A stretch of DNA of 64,000 nucleotides. Origin: Trileptium ribeirensis. Its lineage: Eukaryota > Nematoda > Enoplea > Enoplida > Thoracostomopsidae. Of the stretch, positions 47,693 to 57,166 are shown in pieces. A program made the translations under genes and the position numbers. The notes below the pieces were generated by a model. The model had not been told where the DNA came from. It worked only from the letters and a program-made list of their open reading frames with translations, and did no database searches. How positions within the stretch are numbered: the first letter of the stretch is position 1; every line of letters begins with the position of its first letter. Location of the stretch: positions 1 to 64,000 of the forward strand of contig JASANE010018708.1 of assembly GCA_030248225.1 (NCBI GenBank), read 5' to 3'.

Positions 47693-50600
47693 CCGAACAG
47701 CACCTTCAGACTGCGTGATAATCCTGAATGCCCGTTGCTGCGCTTCGTTAAGATTGTCAACAACAACTGACTCAGTCGTGTCGATATTCGCACAGGGCGC
47801 AATCGTGGCACAAACCGCCGTGCTTGGTCAACATCGATATCAACAGAAGATGCTGTCCAGTCAAACTTGGGATGATCACATCTCTCGGGGTGATTTGCGA
47901 ATTCAGGATACATTCGACAAAGAAGCATCCAATCGTCGAGCTCTTCATCTCTCTGTTGCAGCTCTTCGTCATCTTGTGCATTATTGCGTTCGTCTTGTGG
48001 TTGTGCGTTCACTTCAGCCTGCATTTGGTTATGTCCTATTCTGGTTACATCTGAGTGTTGCTGGAACAATCTCCATGCGTCGATGGCTGATTCTGATCCC
48101 ATTGTCAAATCCGCTATCTTCCTGAAAGGCTTGTACATAATAAGCGACTGCAATGCAAACTCGGAATGACGTGGATGGTCTGGATGCGGAGGGATATAGG
48201 GATGAACGCAAACAATCGCTGGGTTATCCTTTAGCCTAAAGCTCACTTTCCCGCCATATTTTTTCGCCGTATAGTTTTGAGTCACAGTGTAAAGGGACTT
48301 GTCGTTGAGTTCCGCTGGTCGGCGCGCATACATATCAATTGCGTTAGATTTGATCACCTCCTCCGATCCCGACGTGTCAACTTCACGTTGACCACTTGTG
48401 TTGAGATGAATGAATGTCCTCGAGCACATATACAGTGGCAACTGCAGCAGCAAATGCATGGTTTCCTCAGCGGAATAGTCTCGCTCTTCCACAGTTTTCA
48501 TGAGAATGTTTTGAACGACGCTCTTCAGCGGGGTGGTTCCTTCTTTGCGTGCCAACACGGATTGGTAGAACTCAGCGAATGATAAAGACCTCGGCTCTTC
48601 CTTTGTGGCGTACTTGACCACGTATGACATCAATTTCTCCCTGGATACAATAACCTTGACGTCGCAGTTCGCGCGATGAGTTTGAAGAATCATCTTGTTA
48701 TGTGAATTGATCCTCTCATCATTTCGCCGTGTCTCGTAGTCAAGGTTTACTTTACCCTTGTCGTTGACGTCTACAGCTCGCGTCACTGTAGTCTCCGGGC
48801 AGCGATCCTTGGGGAATTGGAACCTGCAGACAAATTGTCCAGCGTCATTCTTCTTTTTCAGACAATATCCTAGTCGACATCTTGTGTGGCGTTGAACCGT
48901 GTTGACTAAGTCCTTGTAATCTATTTCTTGTGATTCCACATCCATCTTTATTACGTCCGATAGCAATTTTTCACATGGATTTGACGCTGGAATGTAGGTT
49001 TCTCCCCTGCCGTTGACATCGAGTGCCGGGTTCCAAGTCGTCATGACGTCATCGATGAAGATCTTCAGCTCCACATCCCTTGTACCGTCCGCTTGAGATT
49101 TTATTTCGGCTACATCCACACCGTCCAGCAACCATGCCACGCCATGTACATGAGGACTTCCACGATGCTGCCATTCAAAACGAAGCCAATAATCTTTAAA
49201 CTTGAGATCCGCCTTTAAAACTGTTTTGATGTATTCATCAACACGAAAGTAGAAGAACCAATCCGCTATAAGTGGGTTATCGTTGACAGCTGCAGACTTT
49301 GACTGATATCCTGGAAGCAATCGGTGCAACTCTGGCCAATACGTATCGGCTGCAGAAAGAGTGAAGAAAATGTGTGGCATTCCCAGAACATCGATCATGC
49401 ACATCAGCTCTCCTCTTCTTGAATGCCAATAGGGTTTCCCTCCGCGCAGATTGGATCCAAAATGTAGCATCCGCTTTCCAAGTGCATTGCGCTCCTGTGC
49501 ACCCATTTCTCGTAGGTTGTCGACCGTAAGCCTTGCTTCTCCAGGATTCTGTCGGATGAAGACTCGACCTGTCTGAAGTGCTGTCCATCGCATGCAGCTA
49601 TTGAGAGCGAAATACGGAAATCGCGGATGCCTTGCAAACCTACCATCCTTGTACAACAGTAAATGCCGGAAATATTGGTATGGGAAAACGCTTTCATCCC
49701 TAGCGTCTCGGAGATCACCTTTTCCGCTCGGGAACAGCACTGGAAAGGCGCGAGCAATGTAACCCGGGCTGTCAAATTCGCTCACTGGATCGGCTGCAAT
49801 GGCAGGATACGTCATGGGCGAAGGAATCAGCTGCTGACCTGTAGAAACAGCATCGATTAAGTGATCGGCAGCTCGGCGTATATGGTCGGCCTCTGAGATT
49901 CGCGGAACATGCACAGGGACAAAGGTTGACGTGCAACGTTGATCGTCGGCGTTGTTTTCCACTTGGCCTTCATCATCGTAGTCTTCAAGTTCACGAACGT
50001 CGAAGCCCTCGAAGTCCAACTCTCCATCGTCTGGTAGCATCGCTGCTTTACTCCGATCAATGTTAATATCCGCATAGTGAGGATTGTGCGTCTTTAGCCA
50101 GCGCAAGGCGTCAAGCACCACCTGCCGTCGCACACGAAAGTCCTTATGACTACCCTTTTCCCCTTTCTTTCGAACAATGATGACGCCTACTTCCGACGGC
50201 AAACGCGGTAGATCTCGTACAAAATGAGATATATCTTGAGGCAGGTTAATTATGTGCCCCCTGTACCCTCTTTGACCTCCAGGCAAACGATATGCAGCCA
50301 TCATAACAGTAATCTGCGAAATAAGCATTTCTTCAATTACTGTCAAACCGACAAGCTCTTGCGGCACCGGTCCAGGATCCATATTGTTTCTGTCGGAGAA
50401 CTTGTGCGGATTTCTCTTGCACCTATTACATACTGTCGAGCCATGAGCTAAGGTCACAAGCTTTGATGGTCCTCGCTCGTTGCAATTTAAGCAATCCGAA
50501 AACTTCACATCTTTCAGACTGTCAGCAAATTCCACTGTAGACTTAGTAAAGCCGTGATGTTCGCCAACCTCCGACCTAGATGATTGACTGGAAGGAACCG

Positions 50601-51090
50601 AGCTACCTTGTTGGCGCTGATATCTTTTGCTCCACGCATTGGTTGAACGCACAGAGGCCTTCTCAGGTGAAGTCATCAGCGACCGCCTTCTGCTTTGGCG
50701 CGTTTTGGCCGTTTGCAACCGTTTAGTCTTTGCACCCGGTGACTCTGCAGCGATTTGGTCAAGAACGCGCTTCCTGCTCCTGTCGATACGGGCTCGACGG
50801 GTTTTTGGAGTTTCTGTGGAACTAATACGTGTATTGACATTTGCCTTTGACCTGTCAATCCGATCACGTCGCTCAGGTGACGTTTCGTGCTGCAGTGTTT
50901 CTTCCACAACGATTCTATTACGATTAATATGGGCTCGACGCGATCGCGGCGTTTCTTTGTCATAGTCTTTTTTCTTCCGATCTCTGTCGCCGGCGAGCCG
51001 TTTCTCCGTGGTACTTGGCGTTTCCTGTGAACGACGCTTAGTGGCAGCTACTTGAAACTGCTTGCGCCGTCTTCTATCCTTCGATACCAT
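47689..51090 (-). CDS. Helitron Rep (HUH endonuclease) protein
   Basis: 1133 codons. Residues 1-150 are very basic and contain degenerate repeats of the form ETP..RRARIDRSR. Residues 200-224 hold a C-x2-C...C-x2-C knuckle (CLNC, CNRC). A conserved region around 235-370 precedes the Helitron-specific domain (about 430-650). The Rep core follows: HUH motif HVH at 647-649 in RGSPHVHG, a Cys/His cluster (RCRLGYC, 737-743; CRFQF, 755-759), and the catalytic tyrosine pair Y823/Y827 in SYVVKYATK. It nicks and joins the element's DNA ends. The frame then runs on to 47689 past the point where the helicase frame takes over. The final roughly 50 codons are thus probably out-of-frame. The start is the first ATG, 100 bases inside the proposed 5' terminus. 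Confidence 0.9.
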   Translation of the reverse strand: MVSKDRRRRKQFQVAATKRRSQETPSTTEKRLAGDRDRKKKDYDKETPRSRRAHINRNRIVVEETLQHETSPERRDRIDRSKANVNTRISSTETPKTRRARIDRSRKRVLDQIAAESPGAKTKRLQTAKTRQSRRRSLMTSPEKASVRSTNAWSKRYQRQQGSSVPSSQSSRSEVGEHHGFTKSTVEFADSLKDVKFSDCLNCNERGPSKLVTLAHGSTVCNRCKRNPHKFSDRNNMDPGPVPQELVGLTVIEEMLISQITVMMAAYRLPGGQRGYRGHIINLPQDISHFVRDLPRLPSEVGVIIVRKKGEKGSHKDFRVRRQVVLDALRWLKTHNPHYADINIDRSKAAMLPDDGELDFEGFDVRELEDYDDEGQVENNADDQRCTSTFVPVHVPRISEADHIRRAADHLIDAVSTGQQLIPSPMTYPAIAADPVSEFDSPGYIARAFPVLFPSGKGDLRDARDESVFPYQYFRHLLLYKDGRFARHPRFPYFALNSCMRWTALQTGRVFIRQNPGEARLTVDNLREMGAQERNALGKRMLHFGSNLRGGKPYWHSRRGELMCMIDVLGMPHIFFTLSAADTYWPELHRLLPGYQSKSAAVNDNPLIADWFFYFRVDEYIKTVLKADLKFKDYWLRFEWQHRGSPHVHGVAWLLDGVDVAEIKSQADGTRDVELKIFIDDVMTTWNPALDVNGRGETYIPASNPCEKLLSDVIKMDVESQEIDYKDLVNTVQRHTRCRLGYCLKKKNDAGQFVCRFQFPKDRCPETTVTRAVDVNDKGKVNLDYETRRNDERINSHNKMILQTHRANCDVKVIVSREKLMSYVVKYATKEEPRSLSFAEFYQSVLARKEGTTPLKSVVQNILMKTVEERDYSAEETMHLLLQLPLYMCSRTFIHLNTSGQREVDTSGSEEVIKSNAIDMYARRPAELNDKSLYTVTQNYTAKKYGGKVSFRLKDNPAIVCVHPYIPPHPDHPRHSEFALQSLIMYKPFRKIADLTMGSESAIDAWRLFQQHSDVTRIGHNQMQAEVNAQPQDERNNAQDDEELQQRDEELDDWMLLCRMYPEFANHPERCDHPKFDWTASSVDIDVDQARRFVPRLRPVRISTRLSQLLLTILTKRSNGHSGLSRSLKVLFG

Positions 51091-51194
51091 TATATCGACG
51101 ATGTTTGAGCAAATACGTAGGCTAATTTAGTGCAATAACAAAATGACTACCTGACGCCACGTTATTTTATATAATTATCTAAATGTAAGATAAC

Positions 51195-51241
51195 GGAGGT
51201 TGAACGGTCATGGCTTGTCACGCCATGACCGCACAACCTCC
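51195..51241. repeat. Long palindrome beside the Helitron 5' end
   Basis: Two 20-base arms starting ggaggttg and ending caacctcc match at 18 of 20 positions around a 7-base loop (ttgtcac). It lies four bases beyond the proposed TC terminus at 51190. It may belong to the target sequence, be a terminal structure of the element, or mean the true 5' end is further right. Confidence 0.85.
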
Positions 51242-51300
51242 AGCAGGACGTGGGTTTATTCCCTCATATCAACACACCTCTAAAAGACACATGGATATGT

Positions 51301-51456
51301 TTTCATTTAAAAAAATTCGTCAAAATCGGCCGCTGTTGAAATAGAAAAGTCGTGTTGACAGAGAAAAAAAACGGACGCGCATATTTTTCACCCTATGTTC
51401 TCCTAGTGAGAATTCTTGGATTCCGAAGCTAACGCTTCTCCATCTCCGAATTCAAT
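51301..51456 (+). repeat. Direct repeat, left copy
   Basis: Aligns base for base, without indels, to 52154-52309 (offset 853) with about six mismatches. It runs from tttcatttaaaa to ccgaattcaat. Looser similarity extends about 30 bases further left in both. The copy continues into the sequence 51457-52153. Confidence 0.9.
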
Positions 51457-52153
51457 TACAACAAAATTTGATAAAAATCGATTCATGCGTTACCGATTTA
51501 TGGACAAAAAAGATGAAATTTGACAAATTTCGGCTCGCCAGGGGGGTTATTTCCCTCATTCTCGGCAACGGGGCGAAGCATTGGCATATAACTAATACTG
51601 TATCCAAGCGATCTCTATGGCAAGTTGCTGTGAAAATTTGAGCCAAATCGACCGAGCCGTTCTGGAGATATGGAAGTTTGAAAAAATTTTGCTAAATTAA
51701 CCAAATGGCCGTGGGACCCAACTTAGAGGACTTATATCTCAATACCTAGAAGAGATAGAGCAAATCTGATGGCTCGTATCTGGTAGGGCATGAGTTGCTC
51801 TATCACCATACCAAATTTCATTCCATTCGGATAAGTGGTTACATAGCTACAGCACGCCAAACTTTTGCCAAAATTTTCAAAATTTCACCATTTTTCAAGG
51901 CCCGCCTGGTGCCAGGGTGGCGCTACCCAAGCGACTCATATACCCAAGAATAAAGCTCGTCTAGACAAATGCTCCGATACCTAAATCATTCAAATCGGCC
52001 CAAGGGTTACGGAGTTATGAGCGAAAATACCCCTAAAAATGGGTCATTTTGACCCCTTACCCCCTGGGTACCCCCCATTGGGGGTCCCTGTGGGACCATG
52101 GGTAGGTCCCACCGGGATAAAACCCCCAAAAGGCACATCTAGAGATCTGTAGC
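51457..52153 (+). repeat. Spacer with recurring 'aaatcgg...gag-tat' phrases
   Basis: Non-coding sequence in which a loose motif of roughly 30-40 bases keeps returning: ccaaat-gaccgagccgttctggagatatgg (51631), accaaatttc-ttccattcgg (51811), caaatcggcccaagggttacggagttatg (51989). A related form appears in the flanking direct repeats (caaaatcggccg). The end is unusually rich in runs of c and g (52045-52130). Probably the internal unit of a larger tandem or non-autonomous element. Confidence 0.55.
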
Positions 52154-52309
52154 TTTCGTTTAAAAAAATTCGTCAAAATCGGCCGAAGTTGAAATAGAAA
52201 AGTCGTGTTGACAGAGAAAAAAAACGGACGCGCATATTTTTCAACCTATGCTCTCCTAGTGAGAATTCTTCGATTCCGAAGCTAACGCTTCTCCATCTCC
52301 GAATTCAAT
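52154..52309 (+). repeat. Direct repeat, right copy (interrupted)
   Basis: Near-identical to 51301-51456. Similarity stops exactly at gaattcaat. The left copy continues tacaac, the right one gcgagacgc. This break marks an insertion boundary and is where the proposed LTR begins with TG. Confidence 0.9.
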
Positions 52310-55300
52310 GCGAGACGCAGTATACGCACAAAAATAACAGCTTTATACATATTCAATTGCAATTTTTGTTCAAAAATGCTAAAACAATCAAACACGCTTA
52401 ACTAAATAGTTAATTGTACTAGGACCAGTTCTGGCCCTAAAGGGTCCCAGTTACACCACCATTCCCCGCTGTGGTTCCCAGACAACCCCGGTTTCCACTA
52501 CTCCCCGGTGAAGCGCTAGTTGACCTAACGGAATCGCTTAGCTTAGCAGGCTGCCGCGGGTTTACCAGTGTTCGGCCCGGTCACTATACTGGCCCACGTA
52601 TCTAGTAGTATGAAAGGCCCCCTGAGGGAGGGTCAACCTCTAGGCCTGCTCAAAGGTGTTAAGGCTGACCCGCCTTTCCCTCATTCTGTCCAAAATTTCT
52701 TGACAGTTGTGGTTTCTACGTCTCGAATCTGGGTACGTGAACCGGGTCGAACGGTGCCTTTGATTAGCCTAGTTCGGACCTTTCCCTTAGAATGACGAAA
52801 CTAGGCAACTCCTGGAGACTGATACCAGGGCCCTAATCTGTTCGAAGCAATTTGATTAAGACAGAGGACCGAGGCCTTCTTACCGGACCCCGTGATAAGC
52901 CGGCTGCTAGTTTCTTAGACTGCTCATCGGATAATACCGAAGTGGTTCCTTGAAAGATTTGTTCGTGATTCCTAGTATTGTGCTATTGTTTTTATTCCTA
53001 TGCTAACGCTTTGGATTTAGCTTGTACTATAGGAGCTTTAGTCGTCCGAGAATAGAAAAACGTATCGCCTAAGCATAAAAATAACACTCTAGCAATTTAT
53101 TAAAGCAATGCGAACAGGTGTATATTTAAACATGTAAGTGTAAGGGGGTACGCGGGCAGCCCAACGTCTACCTGCAGGAACTCCGCACCCCGAAATTTCT
53201 ATTGCCCCCAGGGGTGGGCTCAGTGCAGAAGAGAGTTGCCGCCCTCTGGTCCTGGTGTTCCTGGGCAGGACCCCCGTGCGAATACGGCCAACGTTGTCTA
53301 GTGGATGATATAGGTCCCCCCCGGTGTGGCAACCCGTTTGTGCGATGAAGGGGAAATGGGCCGCTCTCGTACACCCACTGCCGCGCGCGGGGAGCTAAGG
53401 AACAGGTGAACGCCCTCCAGCAGGCCAACGACTAACTAATGTGCACTTGTTTCATATAGGAATCGCAGTAAATTCTGATGCGTTTTGGTGTGTGTGTTTC
53501 TTCCGACGATGTTGTTTGCCAGCACCGGAAATGTGTCTTACTATCTTGCCACTTAAACTACTACAGAAGCCTGAAGGGTTGATAGTGGAGAAGTGCGTTG
53601 GTCGTACGAGCGGGACATATTGTTTCGGTTAAGTAGTGACGCTGGGTTAAGGTAGTTGGTGCGGGACCTAGCCCGACCATAAGCTTTGCTATTGCTTCGC
53701 TGAGAATCGCGGTTAACACTAGGAAAACACCAAACTACAAAACCCCATGAGCTTATTACGCTGATATACAATGGAACGACTATGCAAGAGTTTATTGCAA
53801 GCATTGGGAACGGCATAAAAGTTACCAAAACAGTACAAGCTACACGAAAGAATGCTTATTATTATTATTTACATGCAGGAACAAAAATATTCGTCGATCA
53901 TACTATTTACAAGTACCAGAATCAGTGGATATGAATACAAGTTGATCGCTTTGACCCACACTATCGTTTACGTTGCTTGACAGGGCTTAGCGAACAGAGC
54001 ATAAGAAAATCATTTTGTTTCATTTTGGCCGGGGTTCATGAAGGAAAAGAGAAAAGTATTTTGGGTGTAAATTTTCAGGGTGGCGAGGCCGACTGTTGCA
54101 CCGTACTCAAAAATTCCACGCGAGCATGCTCACAAGCCAAACTCAATGCACTGCTCCCAAAGAGCACCACCTATTGCACCACCCGATTAGCCAAAGCCGA
54201 AACGCTAAAGTAATTGGCCGCATGTAAATTGCCTTGTTTTGACCTGTCCAAAACCACCGTAAAACATGAGCAAACCGGTGAAAGCTTTATAAATAAACCA
54301 CGATCCCACCGCAACTGCGATAGGATCGGGAACTCAGTACGTTCGCTGCTGCAAACCCGAACTCGGGAAATACAAGTTGGGTAAATTTAAACTTTGTGCA
54401 AAAGTCGTCAATAAGATTCGCTCACTGAGGCCTGACGGATCCTGAACGTACAGCGGGCATGCTAAGAAACAAGACCGCCACTGTGAAAGAAACACCCTGT
54501 CGGTTGAGAAAATAAAACCGAAAACCAAAAAGGAAGCCATCAGGCGCACGTGAGAATTCAATTAAACTAGAAAAGTGCAAAACTAAAGAAAAAATCGTCT
54601 GAAAGTCGACCAGTTTCTAAACCAGCAGGCCCGTACTGAGCTCCCCGAGTTAAGTGTACACCGCATTTTATACTCCGATTTAAATTTCCCACAATTACTC
54701 AAAACTAACTGGGCCAATCACGAGCCCCGATGAACAGTTACAGAGAACGGCCGTCCGAATCAGCAGTATCATAAAACATCAAACGAAAATAAGTACGTTT
54801 ATATAACCAACAGAGTTTCATAAGACTTTTATCGCATCCCGAAATTATCACTTTGTATTTTCTTATCACCGAATTATGGTAGTCCTTAAGATTAGATTTA
54901 GTATCCGAGATAACATTTGAAACCGGGCGCCGTAAAATGAATATTTTGAACTCTATTTGTAAACCTTATTTGACTCGCAAGATAACGATGTTACAAACTT
55001 AGTAGAATAACGGCTGGCTGGCGTCGAAAGGCCAGTTGTAAATACTTTACTGGGCGAGATAATAAAATGTTAGATTTACAACCGCCCACCATAAAAATTC
55101 CAGAGCTAGATGGTAGATTTTAAATGTTCCCTACCGCAACAGAGAGGGTTAATCAGTAACTGGACTGCAATGTTTGAAATTAAGAAACAGTCGAACAAAG
55201 GAAAAACGCCACAACTGTCAGCCAACGATTCCGCCTGCCATTGACGCACACAACTCCAGTATTTAAACGTGGCACAAAAGTACAGCGAAATTTTAGGCAC

Positions 55301-56276
55301 TGAATAAGCAATGATCGCCGCCGTGCGCTACCACAGAAGCGAAATGAGAAACAGTGCACAAGAGCAACCCGCCAGACGCCGCAGTCCCACGCCAAAAACT
55401 CGACGTCGGTCAGAACCCACTCTAAAACAAGATGCCCGCCTAGCCAAAAACAGAATCCCCACTCGCACGGATAACGCCACTGGGTGCCACGATACACAAG
55501 AAAACGCAGAGTGCCCCGAGGGGCGAGCCCTTCCGCCAGACATATCACTCTGCGACGCCTGGCCGAAACATCGAAGAAATACGCAATATAAATACCATCG
55601 CAATAACACGCCGATAACATTTCTAAACGTACACACTGCCGAGAACAGATGTAAATGTCGAACTCCTCCCTACCGAGATACACTCTGTCAAAGTACTGCA
55701 ATAGTGACCGCTAAATTTCACATTTCAAAAGATGCAGAAGTTGTAAATGTTCACGGATAAACGCTACGATCGAATTACAATAAACTACGCGATACTGCAT
55801 AAACTATAACCCGCGATCACATACGAAACAATTGATAACGATCCAGTCGCGGACGCAATTGACCATGTTAGAGATAACGCTCGCCCCATCCCGTAATTTA
55901 GCAATAGCAAGTAAATCACTTGCAAGCAGTAAAAATGCCTGTGAAGTTACCGGCCACAGTCTTAACGGACCGATAAAAAAACCCAGTACGCGCGACTGCA
56001 CACGTAGAGAGAGGCGCAGAGTGCAGTACTGTCGCAGCACAAAGGCGTCCGCCAACAAAAGAAAGACACCGAGCGTCCGCGACATATACACCATTCACCG
56101 AGTATTAAAATACTCTAGTCTCACTGCTATAAAAACGCGCTATACAAAACGAGCACGAAGAAATGACACCCAAACACAGGGTCGAACACAGGTCGGAAAC
56201 AGGCATTCGTCGTCGAAAAAAGATCGTAGAGGATTGTGAGTGGAAGGGTTACGCACCGGGAAACCCTTCCCTCACA
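52309..56276 (-). repeat. Candidate 3' LTR of the gypsy-type element
   Basis: On the minus strand the LTR start is proposed at 56276, where a polypurine tract (aaaatgggggatt) is followed by TGTGAGGG. Just inside, 56235-56276 is a 15-bp-arm palindrome. The other end is proposed at 52309, where the interrupted direct repeat breaks off and the sequence starts TGCGAG, an imperfect match to TGTGAG in inverse orientation. Possible signals on the minus strand are a TATA-like tttataaag near 54285 and AATAAA near 53790 and 53096. At about 4 kb it would be unusually long. An alternative end is 53139 (TGTAAGGGGG), which would give 3.1 kb. The 5' LTR lies outside the window, so this cannot be confirmed here. 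ORFs inside it look accidental. Confidence 0.4.
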
Positions 56277-56289
56277 AATCCCCCATTTT
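56277..56289 (-). promoter_or_regulatory. Polypurine tract
   Basis: On the minus strand aaaatgggggatt directly precedes TGTGAGGG. A purine run ending just before TG is the plus-strand primer site expected immediately upstream of a 3' LTR, and its position downstream of the last ORF fits. Confidence 0.6.
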
Positions 56290-57166
56290 CGTTTTGTGAA
56301 TTGAAAGATTTTACTTAAGAGTGAGCAATTGTAACATAGACCGCCGACCGGTGTCCGTTCCCGACGATTATATGCCATAAACCAGACAAGCCATGTGCAC
56401 ACGTATGCACACCGCAATGGTCTACCAACAACAAGGTTATACAATTGCGATACAATTACATCAATCAATAACCGTCGATATAAAACATGCTAATTGAATA
56501 GTAGCTGCCAAGCTGACAAAACGCGAGTTTACTGAAACGATTTAGTCGGGTTCCCAAAGAATGCCAGGGCACCACTAAGTAACCTATATGCCTAACCCCA
56601 ACAGTACTGGCTCGATAGGAGTACCAGTACCTAGATCCGTTTGCCGGCTGTTTAATTCCTGGTTAAAAAAATTTGTGGTTAAAAATTTGAGACCTGTTAA
56701 AGTAAAGTGGGAAAAAAGAAAAAAATTTGTTTGGAATGCCAGGGTGACGCCAGTGTCTGCTTTCGCATGCGTCCAAGTTTGGTAAATATGGCTCTGATAT
56801 TGTAATAACTATGCTTAGCGGAATTACGGAATTTGCTCGACTCTGGCATATTTGTGGGTCCTGGTGGCTTTCCTGCTTGTGATTAGATTTCTATTTCGAA
56901 AACCAGAAGAGAAAGGAAGGGCTACCCTACCTGTTGCTTTGCTGATCAGGATATGCCTTACTAAGGAAAATGTTGATTGGGGCAGATTCAACAGATATCG
57001 CTACATTAACTGCTTTGGTGCTTGTCAGCGAGTCGAGGACGCTTGGTTTACTAGCGTTCGAGTACTCCTCTTCCGTTTCAGAATTTTAAATGAAACTAAA
57101 AGAAGCCTAGGTTTGGGTTTTCTCATGTTTATTTTGGAGTACTCGTTACCCTCGCGGAGAAAGATG
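56290..57166 (-). other. 3' untranslated part of the retroelement
   Basis: Between the stop of the NADAR ORF and the polypurine tract. No coding signature is seen on the element strand. An open frame on the opposite strand (56852-57181) is not supported. Confidence 0.5.

Larger units (their letters stand above)
45398..51190 (-). mobile_element. Helitron, nearly full-length
   Basis: Rolling-circle transposon on the minus strand, about 5.8 kb. The 3' end (low coordinates) reads CTAG at 45401-45398 and is followed by T, as Helitrons insert between A and T. A 6-bp-stem hairpin lies three bases before it. The 5' end is proposed at 51190, where the minus strand reads TCTTAC preceded by A. This is the best TC start upstream of the first ATG (51090) but is less certain. 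Between the ends are Rep, helicase and OTU reading frames in the usual order. The element is GC-richer than its surroundings. Its frames carry only one frameshift and one in-frame stop, so it is young compared with the elements to its left. Confidence 0.85.

Noticed and set aside
47715..50965. Several ORFs of 60-136 codons antisense to the Helitron proteins
   Set aside because: Shadows of the real coding frames.
53168..53428. 86-codon ORF (-) in a GC-rich block
   Set aside because: Composition follows local GC richness, with no gag or other signature. Probably LTR sequence.
55180..55760. Overlapping 173-codon (-) and 149-codon (+) ORFs
   Set aside because: They lie in the candidate LTR on opposite strands. 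Cys/Arg-rich and Arg/Pro/Thr-rich compositions mirror each other, and no motifs are present.
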